Assembly: GCF_037023735.1 (NCBI RefSeq)
Contig: NZ_CP146069.1
Span: 2,211,501 to 2,275,500, forward strand
DNA from: Roseovarius sp. S88
GTDB taxonomy: Bacteria; Pseudomonadota; Alphaproteobacteria; Rhodobacterales; Rhodobacteraceae
Length of the DNA stretch: 64,000 nt
Reading direction: 5' to 3'
Shown piece by piece: positions 37,951 to 47,225 of the stretch. The notes beneath the pieces were generated by a model. The model was not told the origin of the DNA, did not search any database, and saw only the letters and a program-made list of their open reading frames with translations. The position numbers and the translations under genes were made by a program. Positions within the stretch are counted from its first letter, which is position 1, and the number at the start of each line of letters is the position of its first letter.

Positions 37951-39287
37951 CACATTCCGCCCTGCCCTGGAATCCAGGTTGTACCAGCAAGGGGGACCTT
38001 GGCCATCGCTGCGGCCTCAACGGTCAAAGCCTGCAAATCTTCCGGCTCAAGGTTGTTGACGTGGTTCTTCCCACAGGCCCGCGCGAGCGTCTGCGCCTCC
38101 AGCGTCATAACTTTGAGGTAGTTGTTGAGCCTGCGTCCGGCCTCGACTGGATCAAGCCGCTTGGCCAGTTCGGGATCCTGTGTGGAAATCCCCGCAGGGT
38201 CCTTGCCCTCGTGCCAGTCGTCATAGGCCCCGGCGGTGCTGCCAAGCGCTTGGTATTCGTCCTCCCATTTGGGATCATTGTCGCCAATCGCCACCATGGC
38301 CGCCGTGCCGATGCTCACCGCATCCGCGCCGAGCGCCAAGGCTTTGGCCACATCCGCGCCCGAGCGGATGCCGCCCGAGACAATGAGCTGTACCTCGCGG
38401 TGCATGTTCAGTTCCTGCAACGCCGCGACCGCCTCTCGGATACAGGCCAGCGTGGGAATGCCGACATGTTCAATGAACACATCCTGCGTCGCCGCTGTGC
38501 CGCCCTGCATGCCATCAATCACAACCACATCCGCCCCGGCTTTTACGGCCAGTGTGGTGTCAAAGAAGGGTCGTGCCGCACCAACCTTCACATAGATGGG
38601 CTTTTCCCAGCCTGTGATTTCGCGCAGCTCCAGAATTTTGATCTCAAGGTCATCTGGCCCCGTCCAATCGGGATGACGACAGGCCGAACGCTGATCAATG
38701 CCTTTGGGCAATGTACGCATTTCGGCGACGCGGTCGGAAATCTTTTGGCCCAGAAGCATCCCGCCACCGCCGGGCTTCGCGCCCTGTCCGACCACCACCT
38801 CAATGGCGTCGGCCTTTCGCAGATCAACGGGGTTCATGCCGTACCGACTGGGCAGGTATTGATAGACCAGCCGCTCGGATTGCCCGCGCTCTTCGGGGGT
38901 CATGCCACCATCCCCGGTGGTGGTCGACGTGCCCGCCATGGTCGCGCCCCGGCCTAAAGCTTCCTTCGCCTGCGCGCTGAGAGCGCCAAAACTCATCCCC
39001 GCAATGGTGATCGGGATCTTCAGCTCAATCGGCTTTTTGGCAAATCGCGTGCCCAGGGTCACAGACGTCTCACATTTCTCACGATATCCCTCAAGAGGAT
39101 AGCGCGACATCGACGCCCCCAGAAACACCAGATCATCGAAATGCGGCACCTTGCGTTTCGCACCGCCACCGCGGATGTCATAAATGCCCGTCGCCGCCGC
39201 GCGGCGGATTTCTGCATTCACTTCGGGTGTGAAGGTGTTGGAATAACGCGGTAAAGTTTGCGGTGCGGTCTTGTCGTCCTTGGCCAT
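37950..39287 (-). CDS. FMN-binding glutamate synthase-like subunit (GlxD/MgsC)
   Basis: A 445-residue protein corresponding to the FMN-binding, iron-sulfur domain of glutamate synthase. The signature GMSFGALSAQAKEALGRGA and the FMN/TIM-barrel loops VVVGQGAKPGGGGML, VDGMQGG-like (VIDGMQGGTAATQ) and SGGIRSGADVAKALALGAD are visible. The glxBCD set is a split glutamate synthase in rhizobia, and the equivalent mgsABC is N-methylglutamate synthase in methylamine users. The start at 39287 (MAKDDKT) has GGAG upstream. It lies 11 bases after glxC. Confidence 0.88.
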   Translation of the reverse strand: MAKDDKTAPQTLPRYSNTFTPEVNAEIRRAAATGIYDIRGGGAKRKVPHFDDLVFLGASMSRYPLEGYREKCETSVTLGTRFAKKPIELKIPITIAGMSFGALSAQAKEALGRGATMAGTSTTTGDGGMTPEERGQSERLVYQYLPSRYGMNPVDLRKADAIEVVVGQGAKPGGGGMLLGQKISDRVAEMRTLPKGIDQRSACRHPDWTGPDDLEIKILELREITGWEKPIYVKVGAARPFFDTTLAVKAGADVVVIDGMQGGTAATQDVFIEHVGIPTLACIREAVAALQELNMHREVQLIVSGGIRSGADVAKALALGADAVSIGTAAMVAIGDNDPKWEDEYQALGSTAGAYDDWHEGKDPAGISTQDPELAKRLDPVEAGRRLNNYLKVMTLEAQTLARACGKNHVNNLEPEDLQALTVEAAAMAKVPLAGTTWIPGQGGM

Positions 39288-39298
39288 GATCGCTCTCC

Positions 39299-39976
39299 TC
39301 AATACGCGTTGTCGATGTTGAAATTATAGAGCTGCCGGGCAGACCCGTAGCGTTTGAAGTCGTTCGGGTCCGCATCAATCTCAGCCGCAGCCAGCAATTC
39401 AGTCAGTTTGGCGATATGCTCAGTCCGCATCTCTTTCTCAACGCAATCCGCGCCAAGCGATTTGACTGCCCCGCGCACGAATAGCTTTGCTTCATAAATG
39501 GAATCGCCCAAAGCGTCGCCAGCATCGCCGCACACCACCATATGCCCCGCCTGCGCCATGAAGGCCGACATGTGGCCGACATTGCCGCCCACGACAATGT
39601 CGATGCCCTTCATCGAAATACCGCAACGGGACGATGCATTGCCCTTGATCACCAAAAGCCCGCCATGCCCGGTCGCTCCGGCATATTGACTGGCATCGCC
39701 TTCGACCACGACCTTACCACTCATCATGTTCTCAGCAGCACCAGGTCCGACATTGCCTTTCACATGCACTGTCGCCTGTTGGTTCATGCCTGCACAGTAG
39801 TACCCGGTCGAGCCGTTCACGGTAACTTCGATGGGAGCATCAAGCCCAACGGCAATCGCATGGCTGCCGCGCGGGTTGACCACGCTCCAGGCTGTTTCAT
39901 TAGTGTTTTGTGCCTGCGCCTGCAATTTTTCATTCAGCGCGCGCAGGCCGTTGGCTTCGAGATCAAATGTCTGCAT
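39299..39976 (-). CDS. GXGXG-domain glutamate synthase-like subunit (GlxC/MgsB)
   Basis: A 225-residue single-domain homologue of the C-terminal GXGXG beta-helix of glutamate synthase. Repeated Gly-rich turns are visible (VNGSTGYYCAGM, VKGNVGPGAAENMMSG, YAGATGHGGLLVIKGNAS, IDIVVGGNVGHMSAF). It has no catalytic residues and serves as a structural subunit holding the glutaminase and FMN parts together. The ATG at 39976 follows the glxB stop by one base. An in-frame start at 40036 lacks family support. Confidence 0.88.
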   Translation of the reverse strand: MQTFDLEANGLRALNEKLQAQAQNTNETAWSVVNPRGSHAIAVGLDAPIEVTVNGSTGYYCAGMNQQATVHVKGNVGPGAAENMMSGKVVVEGDASQYAGATGHGGLLVIKGNASSRCGISMKGIDIVVGGNVGHMSAFMAQAGHMVVCGDAGDALGDSIYEAKLFVRGAVKSLGADCVEKEMRTEHIAKLTELLAAAEIDADPNDFKRYGSARQLYNFNIDNAY

Positions 39977-39977
39977 G

Positions 39978-40871
39978 TCAGTGTGTCCAGAAATAAACGG
40001 TGGCAGGCTCAGGTTCCCAAACCTTGGCATCTTCAATACCAGGCAGGTTCACCAAAGCGCGGTATTCACTGCCGAAGGCCACATATTGATCGGTTTCGGC
40101 CATGACTGCCGGCTTGCAGGCGATGGGATCGCGAACCACTCCGAACCCGTCCTTGGTCCCAACCACAAAAGTGTAGAACCCGTCGAGATCGTCGATCCCG
40201 GCCTCAAGCGCCTCACCAAGGGTTGCACCCTCTTGCATCTTCCACGTCAGATAGGCAGCCGCCACTTCGGTGTCGTTTTTCGTCTCTACGGTCACGCCTT
40301 CGCGTGCCAGTTTACGACGCAGCGAATTGTGGTTGCTGAGCGACCCGTTATGGACAAGGCATTGGTCCGCCCCCGTGGAAAATGGATGAGCCCCAAGGGT
40401 CGTCACCGCACTTTCCGTCGCCATACGCGTGTGGCCAATGCCGTGGCTTCCGGTGAGTTGAGGAATATCAAATCGCTTGGCGACCTCCCCGGGAAGACCA
40501 ACTTCTTTATAAATCTCAATGACTTCTCCGGCGCTCATCACTCGCGCATCCGGGCGCAAGGATTTGACCGTCGCGCGCACTTGCGCCAACTTGTCTTCAG
40601 GCAGATCGAGAACCGCATGGGTGTCAATCACCCGAAGCTTGACCGCGACCCCACACTCATCCTCAATCTCACCAGCAAGACCGTTGAAAACATCTGGATC
40701 CACTGCTTGTAGCGTCACCTTGGCGCGCCCTTCGTGGTCTTCACCATAAACTGCGATACCGGCACTGTCCGGCCCGCGATCCGACATGGTGATCAGCATA
40801 TCGGTCAACATCGTGCCGAGCTTTGGCTCCAGCGCTTTGTCCTTGAGAAACAGTCCAACGATTCCGCACAT
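39978..40871 (-). CDS. Class II glutamine amidotransferase subunit (GlxB/MgsA)
   Basis: A 297-residue Ntn-type glutamine amidotransferase with the nucleophile Cys2 (MCGIVGLF) exposed after Met removal. Other motifs are SDRGPDSAGIAVYG and LVHNGSLSNHNSLR, typical of the N-terminal domain of glutamate synthase and of GlxB/MgsA. It releases ammonia from glutamine (or handles gamma-glutamylmethylamide in MgsA). GGAGGCTGCC precedes the ATG at 40871. It is the first gene of the five-gene operon, 86 bases after the XRE regulator gene. Confidence 0.9.
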   Translation of the reverse strand: MCGIVGLFLKDKALEPKLGTMLTDMLITMSDRGPDSAGIAVYGEDHEGRAKVTLQAVDPDVFNGLAGEIEDECGVAVKLRVIDTHAVLDLPEDKLAQVRATVKSLRPDARVMSAGEVIEIYKEVGLPGEVAKRFDIPQLTGSHGIGHTRMATESAVTTLGAHPFSTGADQCLVHNGSLSNHNSLRRKLAREGVTVETKNDTEVAAAYLTWKMQEGATLGEALEAGIDDLDGFYTFVVGTKDGFGVVRDPIACKPAVMAETDQYVAFGSEYRALVNLPGIEDAKVWEPEPATVYFWTH

Positions 40872-40929
40872 GGCAGCCTCCACAACCCATTTCGACAGAG
40901 GCTAATCCGAGCAAACGGAATTTTCAATA

Positions 40930-40946
40930 GGAGAATTTTATTTTCC
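40930..40946. promoter_or_regulatory. Candidate operator upstream of the glx operon
   Basis: GGAGAAT at 40930-40936 and ATTTTCC at 40940-40946 form an AT-rich near-palindrome with one mismatch, in the 86-base gap between the XRE-cupin gene and glxB. It is a candidate binding site for that regulator. No clear -35/-10 pair could be fixed. Confidence 0.3.
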
Positions 40947-40957
40947 TGAAAGGAATA

Positions 40958-41587
40958 CTATCCATTCCCCTGCGGATACGAAATCACCGACAGGTAGCGC
41001 GCAGGAAGCTGGATCAGTTCTTCTGGTCCATGTGGCGCATCCGCGTCGAAAAATAAGCTGTCTCCGGGTTTCAAGTGAAAGGTCTCGTCACCGTGCCGAT
41101 AAAGCACCTCCCCCTCAAGCATATAGAGCAATTCGATACCCTCATGTTGAAAGGTGGGAAACACGTCTGATTCCTCGTTGAGCGAAATCAGGTATGGCTC
41201 AACCACAACACCGCTGTTGTTACCACCAATGTGCCCCAAAAGATTGTACTGATGACCCGCACGCGTGCCCTCTCGCTCGATCTCAAGCGCTTCACCCGCT
41301 TTCACATGCACCGCTTCGCGGCTTTCCTCGAACCGGCGGAAGAAAGCGGTGATCGGAACACTCAGCGCTGCTGATAAAACTTGAAGCGTGGTCAGAGACG
41401 ACGATGTCACCCCGTTTTCAATCTTCGACAGCATGCCCACCGAAAGCCCAGTCGCCTTGGCAAGGTCGGCCACTGTCATGTTCCGCCCTTTACGAAACTC
41501 GCGGACAGCACGACCGATGGCTGTTTCAAGGTGCTTTTCCTTGGCTTCCCGCAGCTTGTGCGGATCTTGTTTCAACGAAGACGCCAT
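40958..41587 (-). CDS. XRE-cupin transcriptional regulator
   Basis: A 209-residue regulator with an N-terminal helix-turn-helix (about residues 25-80, MTVADLAKATGLSVGMLSKI) and a C-terminal cupin domain (about 115-205, with FHLKPGDSLFFDADAPHGP). XRE-cupin proteins such as PuuR sense small metabolites, often amines or amino acids. It is directly upstream of the glx operon on the same strand, so it likely controls that operon and may be transcribed with it. The effector is unknown; the glx context suggests an amine, glutamine or glutamate. Confidence 0.85.
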   Translation of the reverse strand: MASSLKQDPHKLREAKEKHLETAIGRAVREFRKGRNMTVADLAKATGLSVGMLSKIENGVTSSSLTTLQVLSAALSVPITAFFRRFEESREAVHVKAGEALEIEREGTRAGHQYNLLGHIGGNNSGVVVEPYLISLNEESDVFPTFQHEGIELLYMLEGEVLYRHGDETFHLKPGDSLFFDADAPHGPEELIQLPARYLSVISYPQGNG

Positions 41588-41945
41588 GTGTATGTGCCCT
41601 TAAGACTATGTTCATTCTCAGCGCCGTCCCATTTGGGAATGCGCAACTGCCCGAACCGCCAATCTATAGCTTTTTAACAACACTTTCCATGGACTGCGCG
41701 TCGATGCCCCAATTTAGCCACAATTCGCGCAGAGCCTCGCCATGCGGGGCGTTAAGACCCCGGTGTATTGTATGCCGGCGGTAGTGTCGGTGACAGAAAG
41801 TGCAGGCAAATGGCAATTTCAGCTTCAACCCCATCCCAGGGCTCATCCACGTCCAGTTCAGCGTCTAAACCCGCCCCCGCGACTCCGCCCAAAGTGATCT
41901 CGCGACAGGTTTTCAACGATTTTGCCTCTCTCTGAGAGACAATAA
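41588..41945. other. Non-coding stretch between XRE gene and ndk terminator
   Basis: About 360 bases without a gene that I can support. Short frames of 60 and 77 codons on the minus strand have no recognisable family or ribosome site. The end next to 41587 should hold the XRE promoter. Confidence 0.45.
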
Positions 41946-41979
41946 AAAACGGCGCAACCCGCAAAGGCCACGCCGTTTT
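41941..41979 (-). terminator. Intrinsic terminator of ndk
   Basis: Perfect nine-base arms AAAACGGCG (41946-41954) and CGCCGTTTT (41971-41979) enclose a 16-base loop. On the minus strand the stem is followed by TTTTTTATT, a normal rho-independent tail placed just after the ndk stop. Confidence 0.8.
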
Positions 41980-41999
41980 GGACATGCAACTCTTCGGGC

Positions 42000-42422
42000 T
42001 TAGCCGACGAGCTCTAGCCCCGAGAAAAAGTACGCGATCTCAACGGCTGCGGTTTCTGGTGCATCAGAGCCGTGCACCGAGTTCTCACCGACGCTTTCTG
42101 CAAACTCGGCACGCACGGTGCCAGGTGCAGCATCGGCAGGGTTCGTGGCACCCATGACTTCGCGGTTCTTGGCAATCGCGCTTTCGCCTTGCAGCACCTG
42201 CACCACAACTGGCTCAGAGGCCATGAACTCGCACAGCTCATCGTAAAACGGGCGTTCGGCGTGCACGGCGTAGAACACACCGGCTTGCGCCTTGGTCAGA
42301 TGAATGCGTTTTTGCGCTACGATCCGTAGACCTGCGTCTTCGAACTTGGCGTTGATCTTGCCGGTCAGGTTGCGTTTGGTGGCATCGGGTTTGATGATGC
42401 TGAGCGTACGTTCGACAGCCAT
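42000..42422 (-). CDS. ndk: Nucleoside diphosphate kinase
   Basis: A 140-residue kinase that equalises NTP and dNTP pools using a phospho-His. The signature [17 protein letters not shown] carries the catalytic His, and [16 protein letters not shown] opens the fold. The start at 42422 (MAVERTLSI) has AGAGG upstream; a longer in-frame start at 42578 is rejected because it would run through the divergent promoter region. A strong terminator follows. It is divergent from the ABC-F gene, with which it shares 136 bases. Confidence 0.96.
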   Translation of the reverse strand: MAVERTLSIIKPDATKRNLTGKINAKFEDAGLRIVAQKRIHLTKAQAGVFYAVHAERPFYDELCEFMASEPVVVQVLQGESAIAKNREVMGATNPADAAPGTVRAEFAESVGENSVHGSDAPETAAVEIAYFFSGLELVG

Positions 42423-42558
42423 GAGAGCCTCTTTATCCTTTGGGAAATTCGGCCCAGGCCCCACGCCCGCGCCGCAGAATTGGCGCCCCACTAACATGCA
42501 AGCCCCGCTTTGAAAAGCCGCGATTGACCTCCCCTCTGCGATAAGGCACCCAAGGGCC

Positions 42559-44412
42559 ATGCTCAGGTTCGACAACATAAGCTACGCGGTTGCCGGGCGC
42601 CCTTTGATTGAAGGAGCGTCTGCTGTCATACCGGACGGTCACAAAGTTGGTCTTGTGGGCCGCAATGGCACCGGGAAAACCACGCTTTTCAAGCTGATAC
42701 GCGGCGAACTTGCGCTGGAGACAGGCGATATTTCCCTGCCCTCCCGCGCCCGCATCGGCGGGGTGGATCAAGAAGTCCCGGGCAGTGAAATCTCGCTCAT
42801 CGACACAGTTCTGGCCGCGGATACCGAGCGCGCTGCACTCTTGACCGAATCCGAGACCGCCGAAGACCCGACACGGATTGCAGATATCCAGACCCGCCTT
42901 GCTGATATTGATGCCTGGAGTGCAGAGGCACGGGCCGCGTCGATCCTCAAAGGGCTTGGATTTACCAAGGATGAGCAATCCATGCCCTGCTCTGCCTTTT
43001 CCGGCGGCTGGCGCATGCGTGTGGCCTTGGCCGCTGTGCTTTTCACCGCTCCTGATCTTCTGCTCCTCGATGAGCCGACCAACTATCTTGATTTGGAAGG
43101 CGCGCTCTGGCTTGAGACATATCTAGCGCGTTACCCGCACACAGTCATCGTCATCAGCCATGATCGAGGACTTCTGAACCGCGCGGTTGGCTCGATCCTG
43201 CATCTCGAAGACCGCAAACTGACCCTCTATCAGGGGGCTTACGACACGTTCGCCGAAACCCGCGCCGCGCGGCTGGCCAATGCCGAAGCCGAGGCGAAGA
43301 AACAAGACGCACGTCGCGCGCATCTGCAATCCTATGTGGATCGCTTTCGCTACAAGGCCGACAAGGCCAAACAGGCGCAGTCCCGCATCAAGGCTTTGGA
43401 GCGAATGAAGCCCATTTCGCGGCCGCAAGAGGCCGCCTTGCGCCGGTTTACCTTTCCAGAGCCTGAAACGCTCTCACCGCCCATCCTTCGCCTTGAGGGG
43501 GCCGCAACCGGCTATGGTGGCGAACCGGTTTTGCGCAAACTTGATCTGCGGATCGATCAGGATGACCGCATCGCCCTTCTTGGACGTAATGGCGAAGGAA
43601 AATCTACACTTTCCAAGCTTTTATCAGATCGCCTTGATGTTCTTGAGGGCAGGAAACATAACGCATCCAAACTGCGCGTGGGCTATTTCGCCCAGCACCA
43701 AGTCGACGAATTGCGCATCAATGAGACCCCGCTGGATCATCTGCGCCGCCAGGTGGACGAAACGGCGCAGGCCAAATTGCGTGCGCGTCTCGGGGGCTTT
43801 GGCATAGGCGCGGATCAGGCCAACACCAAGGTAGGGCAACTCTCAGGCGGGCAGAAGGCGCGCCTCTCACTCATGCTCGCCACGCTTGATGCGCCGCATA
43901 TGCTCATTCTCGATGAACCGACGAACCATCTGGATATCGAAAGCCGCGAGGCGCTGGTTGAGGCCCTGACTGCTTACACCGGTGCGATTATTCTTGTGAG
44001 CCATGACATGCACCTGCTCAGCCTCGTGGCAGACCGGCTCTGGTTGGTTCATGGCGGCACGGTGGTGCCCTATGAGGGCGACCTGCAAAGTTATCGCGCG
44101 ATGCTGTTGGAGCAAAAACCACCCGAAAAAGCCAAAGCCTCCCCTTCTGCCAAACCCAAACGCCCCTCGCGCGATGCCATTCTGGCTCTACACCAAGAAG
44201 TTAAAACCTGCGAAGCACGCGTCGAAAAGCTAAACGATATGCGTGACCGGATATCGGCAAAGCTGGCGGACCCGGCCATGTACGACGACGCCAGCACCTC
44301 AGACATGGAGGCCTGGCAACGCAAATACAGCGAAGTCATGGAGGGCCTTGACCGCGCGGAGGCGCTTTGGATGGCGGCTCTGGAACGTCTGGAGGCAGTC
44401 GATCCGCGATAA
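42559..44412 (+). CDS. ABC-F family ATPase (YheS/Uup-like)
   Basis: A 617-residue protein with two fused ABC nucleotide-binding domains and no membrane spans. Walker A motifs are GRNGTGKTT and GRNGEGKST; signatures are FSGGWRMR and LSGGQKAR; Walker B motifs are [13 protein letters not shown] and [12 protein letters not shown]. The inter-domain arm (about 235-290) is rich in charged residues, and a C-terminal coiled coil follows. ABC-F proteins act on ribosomes to restart or protect translation. The C-terminal extension points to a YheS/Uup-type member rather than EttA. The exact role is not known. Confidence 0.92.
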   Translation: MLRFDNISYAVAGRPLIEGASAVIPDGHKVGLVGRNGTGKTTLFKLIRGELALETGDISLPSRARIGGVDQEVPGSEISLIDTVLAADTERAALLTESETAEDPTRIADIQTRLADIDAWSAEARAASILKGLGFTKDEQSMPCSAFSGGWRMRVALAAVLFTAPDLLLLDEPTNYLDLEGALWLETYLARYPHTVIVISHDRGLLNRAVGSILHLEDRKLTLYQGAYDTFAETRAARLANAEAEAKKQDARRAHLQSYVDRFRYKADKAKQAQSRIKALERMKPISRPQEAALRRFTFPEPETLSPPILRLEGAATGYGGEPVLRKLDLRIDQDDRIALLGRNGEGKSTLSKLLSDRLDVLEGRKHNASKLRVGYFAQHQVDELRINETPLDHLRRQVDETAQAKLRARLGGFGIGADQANTKVGQLSGGQKARLSLMLATLDAPHMLILDEPTNHLDIESREALVEALTAYTGAIILVSHDMHLLSLVADRLWLVHGGTVVPYEGDLQSYRAMLLEQKPPEKAKASPSAKPKRPSRDAILALHQEVKTCEARVEKLNDMRDRISAKLADPAMYDDASTSDMEAWQRKYSEVMEGLDRAEALWMAALERLEAVDPR

Positions 44413-44453
44413 AGACGCTGGCGGCGCGCAAAAAGAGGCCTTATATCAAACTC

Positions 44454-45035
44454 ATGAGTGGTGACGATACAGCCCGCCTTTTGTACCTGGTCCTTCTGGG
44501 ATGCGCCGTTGTGGGGTGGTTTTTCGCCCAGAACCGCACGTCTTGGGGCAAGAACGCGCAATATGCCGTGATCTGGGGGTTGATTTTCATCGGCGTGATC
44601 GCCGGTGTTGGGTTGTGGGGCGACATTCGCAACACCGTCTCCCCGGGCCAGTTCACCACCGTGGGCGAGGACCAGGTTGTCCTCAAACGCGACTTGGACG
44701 GACATTACTATGTCACCGCCGAAATCAATGGACGCCCGGTGGATTTCGTTGTCGACACAGGCGCAACCCTCATCGTCCTGACCCAAGAGGATGCCGAGCG
44801 CGTCGGACTGAGCACCGACAGCCTCGCTTTTGTCGGGCGCTCCAGCACCGCCAATGGCATGGTAACCACAGCACCAGTCCGTCTCGACAGCTTCGTCATC
44901 GGCCCCATTGAAGACCGCGGCATCGCCGCAAGCGTCAATGGCGGCGAATTGGATCAATCCCTCTTGGGCATGAGCTATCTGGAACGCTTTTCCTCAGTCG
45001 AGATACGCGATGGACGGCTCATTTTGACGCGATAG
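44454..45035 (+). CDS. Membrane-anchored retropepsin-like aspartic protease (TIGR02281 type)
   Basis: A 193-residue protein with two N-terminal transmembrane helices (about 7-24 and 36-54) and a C-terminal clan AA protease domain. The active-site motif DTGATLIVL is in VDFVVDTGATLIVL, with a second hydrophobic turn SLLGMSYL. TIGR02281 proteins are short single-domain homologues of eukaryotic pepsin lobes that act as dimers; their substrates in alphaproteobacteria are not well defined. The start at 44454 is chosen because the hydrophobic helix starts there. It lies 41 bases after the ABC-F stop. Confidence 0.85.
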   Translation: MSGDDTARLLYLVLLGCAVVGWFFAQNRTSWGKNAQYAVIWGLIFIGVIAGVGLWGDIRNTVSPGQFTTVGEDQVVLKRDLDGHYYVTAEINGRPVDFVVDTGATLIVLTQEDAERVGLSTDSLAFVGRSSTANGMVTTAPVRLDSFVIGPIEDRGIAASVNGGELDQSLLGMSYLERFSSVEIRDGRLILTR

Positions 45036-45063
45036 CTCTTTCTTCTTGCTCAAAATATCCCAG

Positions 45064-45086
45064 GGTTTGGGGCCGCGCCCCAATCC
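45064..45086. repeat. GC-rich hairpin downstream of the protease gene
   Basis: A stem of ten bases with one mismatch (45064-45073 and 45077-45086) and a three-base loop, preceded by CTCAAAATATCCC. Very similar CAAAATATCCC-plus-GC-hairpin units occur after genes in Rhodobacteraceae, probably acting as transcript ends or repeats. No T-run follows on the plus strand. Confidence 0.4.
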
Positions 45087-45109
45087 TGCAACCTGCGCGG
45101 CGCAGCCGC

Positions 45110-45580
45110 TCAATCGGCCTCCGCCTCATGCTTCTTTTCCCAACGGCCCGAGGCTTCGGACCAATACTGCGCAGCACAACCCGCTTCCGTCAGAGCCTTC
45201 CATTGCCCCCGAGCATGATTGAGCGCGGTCTCGTCATTGCCATCAAACAAGACACACGCCCGTTCCAACGCGCCCACCTCCTCAGCACTCACTTCAGCGC
45301 CATCAATCGCCATCAAGCACTGTGCGTTGTTGGCCGTGGTATTCGTATCCCGGCTCAGCAAAATCGGCTGACGCGCGTCATGCGGGCCACCGGCGCGGCC
45401 ATGCGGCAGGAAACTCTCATCCGGTCCCAGCCACAGTTTTTCGTCCAGCCAATCGAGACGCGCATCCTCGACCCCGCGCACAAGCACGCGCCATCCAGCA
45501 CCACGCGCCTTGCCCAGAATCTGCGGCAAGGTCACTTCAAGCGGGTGTCGTGTCAGATGATAGAAATAAACAGCCCCCAT
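45110..45580 (-). CDS. holC: DNA polymerase III subunit chi
   Basis: A 156-residue chi subunit that links the clamp loader to single-strand-binding protein. The pattern VYFYHLTRHPLEVTLPQIL opens the protein, and GWRVLVRG and WLGPDESFLPHG are typical of alphaproteobacterial HolC. Its ATG shares one base with the pepA stop (TGATG), so the two are coupled; this pepA-holC order is common. A longer in-frame start at 45634 inside pepA is rejected. Confidence 0.93.
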   Translation of the reverse strand: MGAVYFYHLTRHPLEVTLPQILGKARGAGWRVLVRGVEDARLDWLDEKLWLGPDESFLPHGRAGGPHDARQPILLSRDTNTTANNAQCLMAIDGAEVSAEEVGALERACVLFDGNDETALNHARGQWKALTEAGCAAQYWSEASGRWEKKHEAEAD

Positions 45581-47052
45581 CACGCGCCTTCGAAATGATC
45601 CGCCACAAGCCGATTGAGCGTCATCACACCCCAACCGGTCGCGCCCTTAGGCGCAAAATCCGTGTCTTTACTGACCCGCGCCGTGCCCGCAATATCCAGA
45701 TGGATCCACGGCATACCGTCTTCGATAAAGCGTTGCAGGAACTGTGCCGCAGTGATCGAGCCTGCGGGCCTGCCACCGACATTCTTCATATCGGCAATGT
45801 CCGATTTGAGCTGCTTGTTATAGGCCTCTCCCAAAGGCAGACGCCATGCCCCCTCCCCTTCGGCCCCGGCGGATTTCAGCAGTTTATTGCAAAACCCGTC
45901 ATCATTGGAAAAGACGCCTGTGTTTTCATGACCCAAGGCAATGATCACGGCTCCGGTCAACGTGGCCAGATTCAAAATCGCGGCGGGTTTGTACTCTTTT
46001 TGCGCGTGCCACAGCACATCGGCCAGCACGAGGCGCCCCTCGGCATCGGTGTTGATGATCTCCACCGTGTCGCCCTTCATGGACGTCACGACATCACCCG
46101 GTCGCGTGGCCTGCCCCGATGGCATGTTTTCCACGAGCCCGACAAGACCCACAACATTGGCCTTGGCCTTACGCAAAGCTAGCGCCTTCATAGTGCCAAC
46201 GACAACGCCTGCGCCGCCCATGTCCATGGTCATTTCTTCCATGCCTGCGGCCGGTTTGAGGGAAATACCGCCGGTGTCAAAAACAACGCCCTTGCCCACC
46301 AAAGCCAGTGGCGCGTCGCCTTTCTTGCCCCCCGACCATTCCATGATCGCCACTTTGGAGGGCGTGACAGAACCATGTCCAACCGACAAAAGCAGGTGCA
46401 TGCCCAGCTTTTCGAGGTCTTTTTCCTCCAGCACAGTGATTTTCAGCCCCAGATCGGACATTCCCGAGATGCGATTGGCAAATTCCACTGTGGTCAAATG
46501 ATTGGCGGGTTCTGAGACCAGATCCCGGGTCATCAAAACCCCTTCGGCCACCGACAAAAGCGGGGCTGCGGCATCGCTGACTTCATCGGCTTTGGTGACC
46601 ATCATCGTCACCGGCGCCTGCAGTTTCGGTGGCTGCGACTTGCGCTCTGTAAAGGCATAGGCGCGCAGCGCGATCCCTTGGGCCAAATCCGCAGCACGTC
46701 GGACTTGAGGCGCCACAACCAAAAGCGCGTCTTCGCCCTTGGATTTGGCCAGCGCCGCGCCACCCTTGCGGGCCTCAATGTCGCTTGCGTTCCGTTCAAG
46801 ACAGAGCACATCCAACGCCTTGGCCCCCAAGCCGACGGGCCATGCGAGAGTTGTGACTTCTCCGTCCTTGGCCTTTTCCCAGGCCTCACTTTCCAAAAGC
46901 CGCTTCAACGCGTTTTTCGTCAATCGATTCACGCGGCGCGCACCTGCGTCCATTTTACCAGAAGCCGGAATCACCACCGCAACACGGCCTTCAAAACTGG
47001 CAATAGCCTCAAGGTCGAGTTCAGAAAATTCAATGGAAACGGGTTGGGTCAT
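45580..47052 (-). CDS. pepA: Leucyl aminopeptidase (cytosol aminopeptidase)
   Basis: A 490-residue M17 aminopeptidase. The catalytic domain shows the metal motifs VVFDTGGISLKP and NTDAEGRLVLADVL, with the bicarbonate/Arg site in that block. It removes N-terminal residues from peptides in the cytoplasm, and PepA proteins in some bacteria also bind DNA. It is followed by holC with one shared base and is divergent from lptF across 173 bases that hold both promoters. Confidence 0.95.
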   Translation of the reverse strand: MTQPVSIEFSELDLEAIASFEGRVAVVIPASGKMDAGARRVNRLTKNALKRLLESEAWEKAKDGEVTTLAWPVGLGAKALDVLCLERNASDIEARKGGAALAKSKGEDALLVVAPQVRRAADLAQGIALRAYAFTERKSQPPKLQAPVTMMVTKADEVSDAAAPLLSVAEGVLMTRDLVSEPANHLTTVEFANRISGMSDLGLKITVLEEKDLEKLGMHLLLSVGHGSVTPSKVAIMEWSGGKKGDAPLALVGKGVVFDTGGISLKPAAGMEEMTMDMGGAGVVVGTMKALALRKAKANVVGLVGLVENMPSGQATRPGDVVTSMKGDTVEIINTDAEGRLVLADVLWHAQKEYKPAAILNLATLTGAVIIALGHENTGVFSNDDGFCNKLLKSAGAEGEGAWRLPLGEAYNKQLKSDIADMKNVGGRPAGSITAAQFLQRFIEDGMPWIHLDIAGTARVSKDTDFAPKGATGWGVMTLNRLVADHFEGA

Positions 47053-47225
47053 GACGGCAAATCTCCCGGGCGCTGTCTGGTTGTTGACCCTAGACCTAGC
47101 CTGTGCGCTGACCCTTGACCAGAGCCTCTCCGCCAGCGACTAAAAACGTGAAGGATTGACGGTTTCCCCCGCCCGGCAAATCCATTACTTTGCTTCCCAG
47201 TACGGCTGAGGTTGGGGGATTGTTT

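Noticed and set aside
41664..41985. Two small minus-strand frames between the XRE gene and ndk
   Set aside because: No ribosome site, no family features, and they overlap each other and the ndk terminator.
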